From: DATHSY01 sp046729855
GTDB lineage: Bacteria; Actinomycetota; UBA4738; HRBIN12
Length of the DNA: 64,000 nt
NCBI GenBank assembly: GCA_046729855.1
Contig: JBKPHM010000047.1
Coordinates: 62,001-126,000 of the forward strand
Direction of reading: 5' to 3'
In this document: in pieces, positions 31,979 to 41,014 of the stretch
Numbering within the stretch: the stretch's first letter is position 1
Layout of the letters: each line of letters starts with the position of its first letter
Notes under the pieces: model-generated
What the model saw: only the letters and a program-made list of their open reading frames with translations
The model's database searches: none
Told to the model about the DNA's origin: nothing
Translations under genes and position numbers: made by a program

Positions 31979-33460
31979 ATGAGAACCGCGTGGGCCACCC
32001 GCGCCGTCGCCGTGGCCGTTGTGTCGTCGGCCGTGGCGTCGGCGTGTACGGCGGAGGCGTCGAACGACCCCGACCCGACCTCGCCCGCTCCGACCGGTTC
32101 GACGGCGTCGTCACCCACCGGCTCACCGGAACCCCGGCTGCGCGGGTTCGAGAACATCCAGCACGTGATCTTCATCGTGCAGGAGAACCGGTCGTTCGAT
32201 CACTACTTCGGCACGTTCCCGGGCGCGGACGGGATCCCCACCGATGCGAAGGGGCGGTTCACGGCATGCAACCCCGACCCCGTGACCGGCGTCTGCGCGC
32301 GGCCGTACTACGACGACACGCCCAAGGACGCGGGTGGTCCGCACGTGCAGTGGGCGTCGGTCGTCGACATCAACGACGGCAGGATGGATGGCTTCGTCGA
32401 GATGGCGGTCCGGAGCTCGAACCGGTGCGCCGCGGCGTCCGAGCGGAACACGCCGCTCTGCAGAGAACGCAACGGCCCGCAGGGACAGCCCGACGTGATG
32501 GGCTACCACGACGCGCGCGAGATCCCCAACTACTGGCGGTACGCCGAGGAGTTCGTCTTGCAGGACCGGATGTTCGCGCCCGCAGACTCGTGGACGCTGC
32601 CGGCGCACCTCTACCTCGTGTCGGCCTGGTCGGCACGGTGCACCGATCCGCGTGACCCGATGAGCTGCACGACGGACGTCGGGCTGAGCGGGGTCTGGGA
32701 TCGGCTGCGCGAGGGACTCAGACGGCCGCTCTACGCGTGGACCGACATCACGCACCTGCTGCACGAGGCGGGCGTGAGCTGGGCGTACTACGCGGGTGGC
32801 GCGATCTGCTTCGAGGGCCGTCCGTGCGAGGACGAGCCCGCCAGCTTCATCCAGACGCCGCTCCCCTGGTTCACGACCGTGCGCGAGAACCGGCAGCTCC
32901 GCAACATCCAGCCGCACGACGCCTACTTCGAGGCGATCGAGGACGGCACGCTGCCGACGGTGTCCTGGGTCGTCCCGGGGCGCGGCGGAATCAGCGAGCA
33001 CCCCGGCACCGGCGCGCCGATCACGCGAGGGCAGGCGTACGTCACCGGCCTGATCAACGCGATCATGCGCTCGGACTACTGGGAGCGGACGGCGATCTTC
33101 CTGACGTGGGACGACTGGGGCGGGTTCTACGACCACGTCGAGCCGCCGCGCGTCGACGAGGCCGGATACGGGATCCGCGTCCCCGCACTCGTGATCAGCC
33201 CGTGGGTGAGGCCCGGGACGATCGATCACCAGACGCTGTCGTTCGACGCGTACCTCAGGTTCATCGAGGACCTGTACCTGGACGGTCAGCGGCTCGACCC
33301 GAAGACCGACGGACGGCCCGACTCCCGGCCGATCGTCCGGGAAGAGGTGAAGATCCTCGGAGACCTCCGCACGCTGTTCGACTTCAAGCAGGAGCCGCTG
33401 CCGCCCCTGATCCTGCCGCTGCGCCCCGAGCCGGGTCCGGCGTCCGAGCCCGGCGGGTAA
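31979..33460 (+). CDS. Secreted phospholipase C / acid-phosphatase family phosphoesterase, lipoprotein
   Basis: A 493-residue exported enzyme of the phosphoesterase family that includes phospholipase C and AcpA. Signal sequence 1-23 ends in ASAC (Cys23), then a Ser/Thr/Pro linker. Family motifs: VIFIVQENRSFDHYFGTFPG near 60-80 with the catalytic region, HDAREIPNYWRYAEEFVLQD near 180, SWVVPGRGG near 330, and LTWDDWGGFYDHVEPP near 378-393. It probably hydrolyses phospholipids or phosphomonoesters outside the cell. A glycosyltransferase starts 4 nt downstream. Confidence 0.88.
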   Translation: MRTAWATRAVAVAVVSSAVASACTAEASNDPDPTSPAPTGSTASSPTGSPEPRLRGFENIQHVIFIVQENRSFDHYFGTFPGADGIPTDAKGRFTACNPDPVTGVCARPYYDDTPKDAGGPHVQWASVVDINDGRMDGFVEMAVRSSNRCAAASERNTPLCRERNGPQGQPDVMGYHDAREIPNYWRYAEEFVLQDRMFAPADSWTLPAHLYLVSAWSARCTDPRDPMSCTTDVGLSGVWDRLREGLRRPLYAWTDITHLLHEAGVSWAYYAGGAICFEGRPCEDEPASFIQTPLPWFTTVRENRQLRNIQPHDAYFEAIEDGTLPTVSWVVPGRGGISEHPGTGAPITRGQAYVTGLINAIMRSDYWERTAIFLTWDDWGGFYDHVEPPRVDEAGYGIRVPALVISPWVRPGTIDHQTLSFDAYLRFIEDLYLDGQRLDPKTDGRPDSRPIVREEVKILGDLRTLFDFKQEPLPPLILPLRPEPGPASEPGG

Positions 33461-33464
33461 CGAC

Positions 33465-34475
33465 GTGTGTCCGCGCGTCGTGATGTTCGAACGGCGACCG
33501 TTCCCGCACCAGTACAGCATCGAGCAGGTCTTCGACCTCGTCCGGAATCACCTGCCGGACCGATTCGAGGTACACAAGGTCGTCGCCGCACGGTACAGCA
33601 CGGGCGTCATGAACCGGATCGTGTCGATCGTCGACGCCCGTAGGCGCCAAGGCGACGTGAACCACATTGTCGGCGACGTGCATTTCCTGGCGCTCGGCCT
33701 CGACCCGGCCCGGACCGTCCTGACGATCCACGACGCCGAGTTCATGGAGCGCGCGAGCACGCTCAAGGGGTGGCTGTACCGGTGGCTGTGGCTGCGGCTA
33801 CCCATCCGAAGGTCGCGCGTCGTGGTCATGCCGACGGCCGCGGTCGTCGACGACCTCCAGCGGTACGTGCGTGTCTCGGCCGCGAAGCTCCGGGTGATCC
33901 CCGATCCGGTCTCGCCGGCGTTCGCAGACCCGGAGCCCGAGCGACGGCCCGGGGCGTCGGCCCCCCGGATCCTGGTCGTCGGGACGCGCTCGAACAAGAA
34001 CCTGGAACGGTCGATCGCGGCGCTCGAGGGGTTGGGGGTGCGGCTCGTCGTGCTGGGGCCGCTCGGCGCGGCGCAGCGACGACTGCTCGCCGAGCGCGGC
34101 GTGGAGCACGAGGAGCACGTCGACGTGCCGGGCGACCGCGTCGTCGACCTGTACCGCGGCGCCGACCTCCTGCTGTTCCCGTCGACCAAGGAGGGCTTCG
34201 GCGTGCCGATCGTGGAGGCGCAGGCGAGCGGCCTGCCGGTCGTGACGTCGGATCTCTCGCCGATGCGGGAGGTGGCCGCGGATGGCGCGTGCCTCGTGGA
34301 CCCGTTCGACGTCGCCTCGATCCGCGCCGGCGTGCGCCGGGTGCTCGACGACGCCGGGTTCCGCGAGCGGCTGGTCGAGGGCGGCCGGCGCAACGTCGAA
34401 CGGTTCGAGCCCGGTGCGGTGGCGGCGGCCTACGCCGCCGTCTACGACGAGGTGCTCGCGGCGACCTCGCCGTAG
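33465..34475 (+). CDS. GT-B glycosyltransferase, family 4-like
   Basis: A 336-residue cytosolic glycosyltransferase. The donor-binding C-terminal half shows ILVVGTRSNKNLERSI near 170, LYRGADLLLFPSTKEGFGVP near 225-245 with the E-x7-E type acidic pair (EGFGVPIVEA), and VTSDLSPMREVA. It starts at GTG 33465, 4 nt behind the phosphoesterase, so the two are cotranscribed. It converges with another glycosyltransferase, ends overlapping by 34 nt. Sugar and acceptor unknown. Confidence 0.88.
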   Translation: MCPRVVMFERRPFPHQYSIEQVFDLVRNHLPDRFEVHKVVAARYSTGVMNRIVSIVDARRRQGDVNHIVGDVHFLALGLDPARTVLTIHDAEFMERASTLKGWLYRWLWLRLPIRRSRVVVMPTAAVVDDLQRYVRVSAAKLRVIPDPVSPAFADPEPERRPGASAPRILVVGTRSNKNLERSIAALEGLGVRLVVLGPLGAAQRRLLAERGVEHEEHVDVPGDRVVDLYRGADLLLFPSTKEGFGVPIVEAQASGLPVVTSDLSPMREVAADGACLVDPFDVASIRAGVRRVLDDAGFRERLVEGGRRNVERFEPGAVAAAYAAVYDEVLAATSP

Positions 34476-35569
34476 GCCTCCACGAGCCGGCGGGCGGTCG
34501 CCGACCACGTGAATGCCGCCGCTCGCCGCCGGCCGGCCTCGATCAGGGCGGCCCGTCTGGGTTCGTCCCACAACGTGCCACGCAGGGCACCGGCGATCGC
34601 CGCCTCGTCGGTGGGGTCGGGCAGGAGCGCCGCGTCCGCCGCGACCTCCGGCAGCGCACCGCCGGTCGACGCCACGACGGGTACCCCGAGCGTCATCGCC
34701 TCCAGCATGGGGAAGCCGAACCCCTCGTACAACGACGGGTACGCGAGGACGGCGGCTCCCTCGAGCAGCGCGCGGCGCGCGCCGGCGTCGACGTACCCCG
34801 CGAGCACGATGCGGTCGCGGGCGTGCGTCGCGGCGATCGTGCGCTCGACGTTGGGTCGGTCCGGCCCGTCGCGTCCCGCGATCACGAGCCGCAGGTCGGC
34901 ATCGTCGTCCGCCACCGCGTCGAAGGCCCGAACCAGCATCGGCAGGTTCTTGCGCCGTTCCAGCGTGCCGAGCGCGAGGACGTAGCGCCCGCGATCGAGC
35001 GACGCCTCCAGCGCGGAAGGGAGCGGCCGGGCGAGGCTCAGTCTGGGCACGCCGAAGGGCACGACCACGACTCGGTCCGCCGGCAACCCGGGCAGGGACC
35101 GCCGGACCTCGTCCGCGACGGTCCGGGTCGTGCAGTGCACCCACGAGCCGCGCGCGACGGCGCGCCGGAGGATCGCCCCGAACCGTCGGACCGCGGGCGG
35201 GGCTCCGCTATCGGGGGACGCGAACGTCGCGTCGTGGACCGTCACGATCGACGGAAGCGCGCTCGGCGGGACGACGAACGCCGTCCCATGGATCACCCGA
35301 GCGGGGCGGACGAGCGGGTCGACCCGCGGGCGATCCGCGGAAGCCCACGCCGCGAGCAGCGCCCTCGTCGGTACCGGCAGCCGGCGCGTTCCCGGGGGAA
35401 GCGAGGCATCGGCACGAAGGAGCCGCGTGCCGATCGCGTACGGCAGCAGGCGCACGGAACCGGTCTCGCCGAGCGCGCCGAAGAGCTCGGCGACCGCGTT
35501 GCCGATGCCCGTCCGCACGTCGGCGAGCGGCGTGACGTCGAACGCGACCGGCAGCGGGTCGTCGACCAC
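34442..35569 (-). CDS. GT-B glycosyltransferase, family 4-like
   Basis: A 375-residue enzyme with an N-terminal GIGNAVAELFGAL segment, VIHGTAFVVP and SIVTVHDATF (about 90-120), then the donor domain: YVLALGTLERRKNLPMLVRA near 190, LAYPSLYEGFGFPMLEAMT near 275 and VVASTGGALPEVA. This is the mannosyl/rhamnosyl-type layout. GTG start. Overlap with the convergent neighbour is 34 nt. It belongs to the small glycan cluster with 33465-34475, 35679-36419 and 36416-37546. Confidence 0.88.
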   Translation of the reverse strand: MVDDPLPVAFDVTPLADVRTGIGNAVAELFGALGETGSVRLLPYAIGTRLLRADASLPPGTRRLPVPTRALLAAWASADRPRVDPLVRPARVIHGTAFVVPPSALPSIVTVHDATFASPDSGAPPAVRRFGAILRRAVARGSWVHCTTRTVADEVRRSLPGLPADRVVVVPFGVPRLSLARPLPSALEASLDRGRYVLALGTLERRKNLPMLVRAFDAVADDDADLRLVIAGRDGPDRPNVERTIAATHARDRIVLAGYVDAGARRALLEGAAVLAYPSLYEGFGFPMLEAMTLGVPVVASTGGALPEVAADAALLPDPTDEAAIAGALRGTLWDEPRRAALIEAGRRRAAAFTWSATARRLVEAYGEVAASTSS

Positions 35570-35664
35570 GGCCAGTTCCTAGCACACGGCCGCGCGATCG
35601 GGCCGCCGTCGGCCCGATGGGCCGCCCGACGGGCACGCCGTGGACACACGTGGCGGTGCGTCCG

Positions 35665-35670
35665 GATAAT
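35665..35670 (+). promoter_or_regulatory. -10 box of sulfotransferase-like gene
   Basis: GATAAT, 8 nt before GTG 35679. Confidence 0.4.
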
Positions 35671-35678
35671 CCCGGACC

Positions 35679-36419
35679 GTGTCAGGCGACCTGGTCCGCC
35701 GCGCCGTGTACGCGATCAAGACGCGAGTGGCGCGGCACCCGGCGCTCGCCCTGCCTGTCGCGCGGATCCGCGGACACGGCGTCGTCGTGTCGAGGGACTC
35801 CGACATCCTGATCGAGGGCTATCCGCGGTCGGGGAACACCTTCGCGGTCGTGGCGCTGCAACGGGCACAGCCCTCGCCCGTGCGCGTCGCGCACCACGTC
35901 CACGCGCCGGCCCACGTGATCGCGGCGATCGGCCTGGGCGTTCCCGCGATGGTCGTGATCCGCGCACCCGAGGATCCCGTCCTCGGGTACACGATCTGGA
36001 ACCCCGAGGTCACCGTCGAACAGGCGCTCCGCGGCTACGTCCGGTTCCACGAGCCGCTCGTTCCATACGCTCACGATGTGCTAATCGCGACGTTCGACGA
36101 GGTCGTCGCGGACTTCGGCCTGGTCGTGCGGCGCCTCAACCGCCGGTCCGGCACGTCGTTCGTCGAGTTCGAGCACACGCCCGAGAACGTGCAGGCCGTC
36201 TTCGACGAGATCGAGGAGCACTTCAAGGTTCAGGTGGGCACCGGCCCACAGCTCGAACGCAAGGTCGCCAGACCGTCCGAGGAGCGGAACCGCCTGAAGG
36301 AGGAGCGCCGCGAGGTCTATCGCGGCCCGGCGCTCGCCTCGCTGCGAGAGCGAGCCGAGGACCTGTATCGACAGTTCGCCGAGGTACGCCGACACGAGCC
36401 GGCGGGGGGACCGTCGTGA
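35679..36419 (+). CDS. Sulfotransferase-like P-loop protein
   Basis: A 246-residue protein with the 5'-phosphosulfate loop of PAPS-dependent sulfotransferases, EGYPRSGNTF (46-55), and a second strand MVVIRAPEDPVLGY near 90-104 that corresponds to the 3'-phosphate-binding region, although the usual Ser there is replaced. The C-terminal 60 residues form a charged helix. It overlaps the next glycosyltransferase by GTGA, so a sulfated glycan or glycolipid product is plausible. A kinase or other P-loop transferase role cannot be excluded. Confidence 0.72.
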   Translation: MSGDLVRRAVYAIKTRVARHPALALPVARIRGHGVVVSRDSDILIEGYPRSGNTFAVVALQRAQPSPVRVAHHVHAPAHVIAAIGLGVPAMVVIRAPEDPVLGYTIWNPEVTVEQALRGYVRFHEPLVPYAHDVLIATFDEVVADFGLVVRRLNRRSGTSFVEFEHTPENVQAVFDEIEEHFKVQVGTGPQLERKVARPSEERNRLKEERREVYRGPALASLRERAEDLYRQFAEVRRHEPAGGPS

Positions 36420-37546
36420 CGCCCCGGGTCCTGTTCGACGCGACGTCGCTGCCGCCGAGGCCGGCCGGCGTCGGCCAGTACATCCTGAACCTGCTCGCCC
36501 ACCTCGCGCGGCGCCCCGAGGACCTCGATCTGCACGTAGCCGTCAAGCGCGCAGACGTTCAGTTGGTCGCCCGAGCCGCGCCGGGCGCCACGCTGCACGA
36601 GACGGCGATCATCGCCCGCCCCCTGCGCCTGGCGTGGGAGCAGACGGTGTTGCCGCAACTGGCGCGACGCATAGGCGCCGACCTCGTGCACGGCCCGCAC
36701 TACACGCTCCCGCTGCTGCCGGGTCCGGCAGCGGTCGTGACGTTCCACGATCCGACGTTCTTCACCGATCCAGAGTTGCACGAGCGCTCGAAGGTCGCGT
36801 ACTTCCGGGCGATGACCAGGCTCGCGACGCGTCGGGCCGCCCGAGTGATCGCCGTGTCGCAGTACGCGCGGGCCGCGGCCGAGCGCTTCTCGCACGCGGA
36901 CCCCGGCCGGATCGACACCGTGTACCTCGGCGTCGACGTGCAGCGGTACGCGACGGAGGGCGACCCCGACGCCGACGAACGGCTCAGGTCGGCGCTCGGC
37001 GTCGCGCTGCCGTACGTGCTGTGGATCGGGACGATCGAGCCGCGGAAGGACCTGCCAACGCTGGTCGAGGCGTTCGCCTCGCTCGCTGCCAATACCGGGC
37101 ATCGGCTGGTGATCGCCGGGCAGCCGGGGTGGGGCGTGGACGCATTCGAGACGGCGCTCGAGCGCAGCGGGACGCGCGAACGTATCGTGCGCATCGGGTA
37201 CGTGACCGAGGAACAAAAGCTCGCGCTGTACCGTGGCGCCGACGTCCTGGCCTATCCGTCGATTGCCGAGGGCTTCGGGATTCAGGTCGTCGAGGCGATG
37301 GCCGCCGGCTGTCCGGTGGTGACGACGACCGGCTCGGCGCCCGAGGAGGTGGGGGCCGACGCCGTACTCCTCGTGCGGCCCCGCGACGCGGCGCAGCTCG
37401 CCGCCGCGCTCGAGCGGGTCCTGAACGACGCCGGCACGCGCGCGACGCTGATCGAACGCGGGCTCGCGCGGGCGCGCTCGTTCGACTGGAGCCGGACCGC
37501 CGACGGCACCGTCGGGAGCTACCGGCGCGCCCTCGGCGTCCGGTGA
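36416..37546 (+). CDS. GT-B glycosyltransferase, family 4-like
   Basis: A 376-residue enzyme starting at GTG 36416 within the stop of the sulfotransferase-like gene. N-terminal GVGQYILNLLAHLARR and LVHGPHYTLPLLPGPAAV; donor domain with YVLWIGTIEPRKDLPTLVEA near 200, LAYPSIAEGFGIQVVEAMAA near 285 and VVTTTGSAPEEVGADAVLLV. The layout is typical of mannosyltransferases, but the sugar cannot be named. Paralogous in layout to the enzyme at 34442-35569. Confidence 0.9.
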   Translation: MTPRVLFDATSLPPRPAGVGQYILNLLAHLARRPEDLDLHVAVKRADVQLVARAAPGATLHETAIIARPLRLAWEQTVLPQLARRIGADLVHGPHYTLPLLPGPAAVVTFHDPTFFTDPELHERSKVAYFRAMTRLATRRAARVIAVSQYARAAAERFSHADPGRIDTVYLGVDVQRYATEGDPDADERLRSALGVALPYVLWIGTIEPRKDLPTLVEAFASLAANTGHRLVIAGQPGWGVDAFETALERSGTRERIVRIGYVTEEQKLALYRGADVLAYPSIAEGFGIQVVEAMAAGCPVVTTTGSAPEEVGADAVLLVRPRDAAQLAAALERVLNDAGTRATLIERGLARARSFDWSRTADGTVGSYRRALGVR

Positions 37547-37552
37547 AGGCGC

Positions 37553-38413
37553 TCACGCGTAGTCGTAGAACCCCTTGCCCGTCTTCCGTCCGAGGTGGCC
37601 GGCCGTCACCATCCGCTTCAACAACGGCGGCGGCGCGAACCGGGCGTCCCGAAACTCCTCGTACAGCACGTTCGCGATCTGCAGGCACGTGTCGAGCCCG
37701 ATCAGGTCCGCCAACCGCAGCGGGCCCATCGGGTGGTTCAGCCCGAGGTGGATCGCCGTGTCGACGTCCTCGCGAGTGGCGAACCCTTCCTCGATCATGC
37801 GGATCGCATCGTTCAGGTACGGGATCAGCAGCGCGTTCACGATGAACCCCGCGCGATCGCGGGAGAGCACCACGGTCTTGCCGAGCCTCTCGCCGAACGC
37901 ACACGCGAACGCGACCGTCTCGTCCGACGTCGTGATCGATCGGACGATCTCGATCAGCGCCATCATTGGGACCGGGTTGAACCAATGCATCCCGACCACG
38001 CGGTCCGGCCGCCCGGTTGCCGCGCCCAGGTCGACGATCGGGATCGACGACGTGTTGCTGCCGAGCACGACCTCCGGACGTACGACGCGGTCGAGGTCGC
38101 GGAAGAGGCCAGCCTTGATCCCGGGGTCCTCGGTGGCCGCCTCGAGCACGAGGTCCACGTCGGACAGATCGTCGATCGACGTCGTCCCGCGGACGCGGCC
38201 GAGCGCCGCCTCGCGGTCCGGGGCGGTGATCGTTCCGCGTCCGACCGCGCGGTCCAGAGACACCTCCAGGCGCTGACGGCCGCGTTCGACGAGGTCTGGC
38301 CTCGCCTCGAGGTAGACCACGTCGAGCCCGGCGCCGGCGGTCACCTCGACGATGCCGGCGCCCATGACGCCGCACCCGATCACGCCGACGCGCTCGACGT
38401 CCTCGGCCCTCAC
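37553..38413 (-). CDS. 3-hydroxybutyryl-CoA (3-hydroxyacyl-CoA) dehydrogenase
   Basis: NAD(P)-dependent enzyme of 286 residues oxidising 3-hydroxyacyl-CoA, or acting in reverse. Rossmann motif GVIGCGVMGAGIVE (10-23); catalytic His in VVGMHWFNPVPMM near 140; Asn in the SRDRAGFIVNALLIPYLNDA block near 180-200; C-terminal GHLGRKTGKGFYDYA. In this window it could serve beta-oxidation with the thiolase and acyl-CoA dehydrogenases, or supply crotonyl-CoA to the ccr-like enzyme. GTG 38413 has GGAG about 5 nt upstream. It converges with the glycosyltransferase gene, 6 nt apart. Confidence 0.92.
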   Translation of the reverse strand: MRAEDVERVGVIGCGVMGAGIVEVTAGAGLDVVYLEARPDLVERGRQRLEVSLDRAVGRGTITAPDREAALGRVRGTTSIDDLSDVDLVLEAATEDPGIKAGLFRDLDRVVRPEVVLGSNTSSIPIVDLGAATGRPDRVVGMHWFNPVPMMALIEIVRSITTSDETVAFACAFGERLGKTVVLSRDRAGFIVNALLIPYLNDAIRMIEEGFATREDVDTAIHLGLNHPMGPLRLADLIGLDTCLQIANVLYEEFRDARFAPPPLLKRMVTAGHLGRKTGKGFYDYA

Positions 38414-38494
38414 GGCCGCTCCGTGACGAGGGTCCTCATGCGAAGCCGAAGCCTACTGGCTCCCTACCTACCGGGAGACGGTGGGCTCCGACGG

Positions 38495-39685
38495 TCAGCA
38501 GACGGCCTGGAGCAGCGGCCAGGGGTTGACCGCCGGGGACGAGCCGGTATCGATCACCGAGTACCCATAGGGGCTCGCCGGCCACTCGTTGGGATCCGGT
38601 GTGACCTTCGGATGCCACTCGAAGTGATCGTGCGGCGTGTTCGTGTCCCCCGTCTCGCCGACGTACCCGATCACGTCGCCGGCCTTGACCGGACCGTCGG
38701 ACTTCGCCGAGTACCCAGACAGATGCGCGTTGTACACGTAGCCGTGCGCCCCGTACACGTACACGGCGCTGCCGCCGAGCGTGTTGTACGAGGATCTCGC
38801 GTAGCCGTCGAAGGGCGCGCGGACGTTCGTGCCCATCGGCGCGATGATGTCGTTCCCGGCGTGCGGGTGGTAGCCGCCCGCGTAGCGCGGCGCGCCGAAG
38901 CCGTCGTAGAGCGCCCGGGGCTGGTCGACGGGGCAGTATTTGAAAACGCCGCTCGCGGCCGGGCCCAGCCCGGCCGCGGCGGCGAGCCGCCGCTCCCACT
39001 GCTCCTTCTCCCGCAGCTTCTCCTTGGCGATCCTCTCGGCACGCGCCATCTTCGACCGGAGGTCGTCGTACAGACGTTGCTGTTCCTCGAGCCGAGCCGC
39101 GAGCTCGGCCCTGTCCTTGTTCACGGCCTGGAGCGCCTCGGCCTGCTTTTTGGCGAGGCGCTCCTGGTCGCGCAGCTTGGCCGAGAGCTCGTTCTTCAGG
39201 TTCTGGTACTGGTTCGCTAGGTCGGCATCCGAACGCGTGAGCGCGTCGACGTACTCCATCCTCGCGGACAGGTCCGCGAACGACGTCGCCCCCAGCACGA
39301 ACTCGAGGTTGCTCGCGGGTCCAGCCATGAACGTCTCGCGGGCACGGTCGTTGAGGCGCGCCTCGAGCTCGGCGTACTCGTCCTGCGCCTCGGCGAGCGC
39401 GGACCTGGTCTCGCGAAGGGCCGACACGATCAGCTCGAACCGTGCCTCGGCAATCTGGACCCTCTCCCAGAGCCTGGCGGCCTCGGCGGACCGAGCGTCG
39501 AGCCGACGCCGCGTGGCGGCGATCTGCTTCTCGAGGCGCGCGACCTCCGCCTTCGCGTCGGCGTAGGCCTCCTTCGGCGACCTCGCGATCGCGGCCGGAG
39601 CGAAGAGGCCCAGCAGGGCGATGGCCGAAACGACGCCGAGCAGGCGGCGCGCGAGGACCCCGGATCGCTCCCGCGGTTCGGCCAT
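38495..39685 (-). CDS. M23 peptidase with coiled-coil domain, secreted
   Basis: Cell-wall hydrolase of the EnvC/NlpD type, 396 residues. Signal peptide about 1-34 (LARRLLGVVSAIALLGLFAP). A long coiled coil runs from about 35 to 255 (KAEVARLEKQIAATRRRL onward). The C-terminal LytM domain keeps the zinc residues: HAGNDII and HDHFEWHP. It cuts peptidoglycan cross-links or activates an amidase at division. ATG 39685 was used; an upstream TTG would place extra residues before the signal peptide. Confidence 0.88.
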   Translation of the reverse strand: MAEPRERSGVLARRLLGVVSAIALLGLFAPAAIARSPKEAYADAKAEVARLEKQIAATRRRLDARSAEAARLWERVQIAEARFELIVSALRETRSALAEAQDEYAELEARLNDRARETFMAGPASNLEFVLGATSFADLSARMEYVDALTRSDADLANQYQNLKNELSAKLRDQERLAKKQAEALQAVNKDRAELAARLEEQQRLYDDLRSKMARAERIAKEKLREKEQWERRLAAAAGLGPAASGVFKYCPVDQPRALYDGFGAPRYAGGYHPHAGNDIIAPMGTNVRAPFDGYARSSYNTLGGSAVYVYGAHGYVYNAHLSGYSAKSDGPVKAGDVIGYVGETGDTNTPHDHFEWHPKVTPDPNEWPASPYGYSVIDTGSSPAVNPWPLLQAVC

Positions 39686-39814
39686 GGGGAAGGCCCTTCT
39701 GTACCGGACGAGTTGCGGTGCTGTCAACCTGAAACTCCCAGCGTGGACCCCCCCGATTGGCGCGGTTCAAACACCAGGTCGGCCGAACGCCGCCCGCGCT
39801 TGAGCCGAGCGGGC

Positions 39815-40966
39815 CTAGAGCTCCGTCTCGGGCAGCCCCAGCGACCGCGCAATCAGGACGCGCTGGATCTCGCTGGTCCCCTCGCCGATCTCGAGCACCT
39901 TGGCGTCGCGGTAGAACCGCGCGACCGGGAACTCCTCGATGAAGCCGTAGCCCCCGTGGATCTGGACGGCCTCGCGGGCGCAGTCGACCGCGATCTCGCT
40001 CGAGTACAGCTTGGCCATCGCGGCCTCGGTCTTGAATGGCCGCTGCCGATCGCGCAGCCACGCGGCCCGCAGGTAGGCCAGCCGCGCGTTCTCGACGGCC
40101 ACCTTCATATCGGCGATCTTGAACTGGAGCCCCTCGAAGCCGCCGATCGGACGGCCGAACGCCTCGCGCTCGGTCGCATACCGCACGCTCTCGTCGAGGC
40201 ACCCCTGCGCCAGCCCGGTCGCGAGAGCGGCGATGGCGACTCGGCCGTCGTCGAGGACCTCGAGGAACTGCGCGTAGCCGTGGCCGCGCTCTCCGAGCAG
40301 GTTCTCCCTCGGGACGCGGACGCCGCCGAACGAGAGCTCGTGCGTGTCGCTCGCGTGCCAGCCGAGCTTGCGGTACGGCGGCCCCACCCGGAGCCCGGGC
40401 GTGTCCGTCGGGACGAGGATCGCGCTCAGCCCTCCCGCCTCCTCGTCGATCGCCGCGACCGTGCACACCTTCGACAGCGGGGTTCCCGAGTTCGTGATGA
40501 ACGCCTTGCTTCCGTCGATCACCCACTGATCGCCGTCGAGGCGGGCCCGGGTCGAGAGCGACCGCACGTCCGTGCCGCCTCCTGGCTCCGTCAGGGCGAA
40601 ACAACCCAGGACCTCGCCGCGGCACATCGGTGGGAGCCACCTCGCGCGCTGCTCGGGTGTGCCGAACCGGTGGATCGGGTTGGCGCCGAGCCCGACCGCG
40701 GCCTCCAGCGTGATCGCGACCGACGAATCGACGCGCGCGAGCTCCTCGATGCACAGGCACAGCGTGACGAGGTCCGCCCCGAGCCCCCCGTCCTCCTCGG
40801 GGAACGGCACCCCGAAGAGCCCGAGCTCGCCCATCTGCCGGACGATCTCGAGGGGGAACTCGTGATCGCGATCGAGCCGCTCGGCCTGCGGCGCGACGAC
40901 CTCGTCGGCGAACGCGCGGACCGCGGCGCGCAGGTCGCGCTGCTCCGGCGTGAGGTCGAAGTCCAC
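39815..40966 (-). CDS. Acyl-CoA dehydrogenase
   Basis: FAD-dependent enzyme of 383 residues, second of its kind in the window. Marks: FALTEPGGGTDVRSLSTRA near 120-138, AFITNSGTPLSKV near 155, VQIHGGYGFIEEFPVARFYR near 335 and the catalytic-base block IGEGTSEIQRVLIAR near 362. The last block reads GEGTSEIQ as in short/medium-chain and glutaryl-type enzymes. GTG 40966 is 7 nt behind a TACCCT -10 box, so it is a leaderless single-gene unit. Substrate not readable. Confidence 0.92.
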   Translation of the reverse strand: MDFDLTPEQRDLRAAVRAFADEVVAPQAERLDRDHEFPLEIVRQMGELGLFGVPFPEEDGGLGADLVTLCLCIEELARVDSSVAITLEAAVGLGANPIHRFGTPEQRARWLPPMCRGEVLGCFALTEPGGGTDVRSLSTRARLDGDQWVIDGSKAFITNSGTPLSKVCTVAAIDEEAGGLSAILVPTDTPGLRVGPPYRKLGWHASDTHELSFGGVRVPRENLLGERGHGYAQFLEVLDDGRVAIAALATGLAQGCLDESVRYATEREAFGRPIGGFEGLQFKIADMKVAVENARLAYLRAAWLRDRQRPFKTEAAMAKLYSSEIAVDCAREAVQIHGGYGFIEEFPVARFYRDAKVLEIGEGTSEIQRVLIARSLGLPETEL

Positions 40967-40973
40967 GGGCGAA

Positions 40974-40979
40974 AGGGTA
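40974..40979 (-). promoter_or_regulatory. -10 box of acyl-CoA dehydrogenase gene
   Basis: Minus-strand TACCCT, 7 nt before GTG 40966. Confidence 0.45.
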
Positions 40980-41014
40980 GCCGTCCCCCCGGCGGATACT
41001 GGGCCGGCCCCGAC

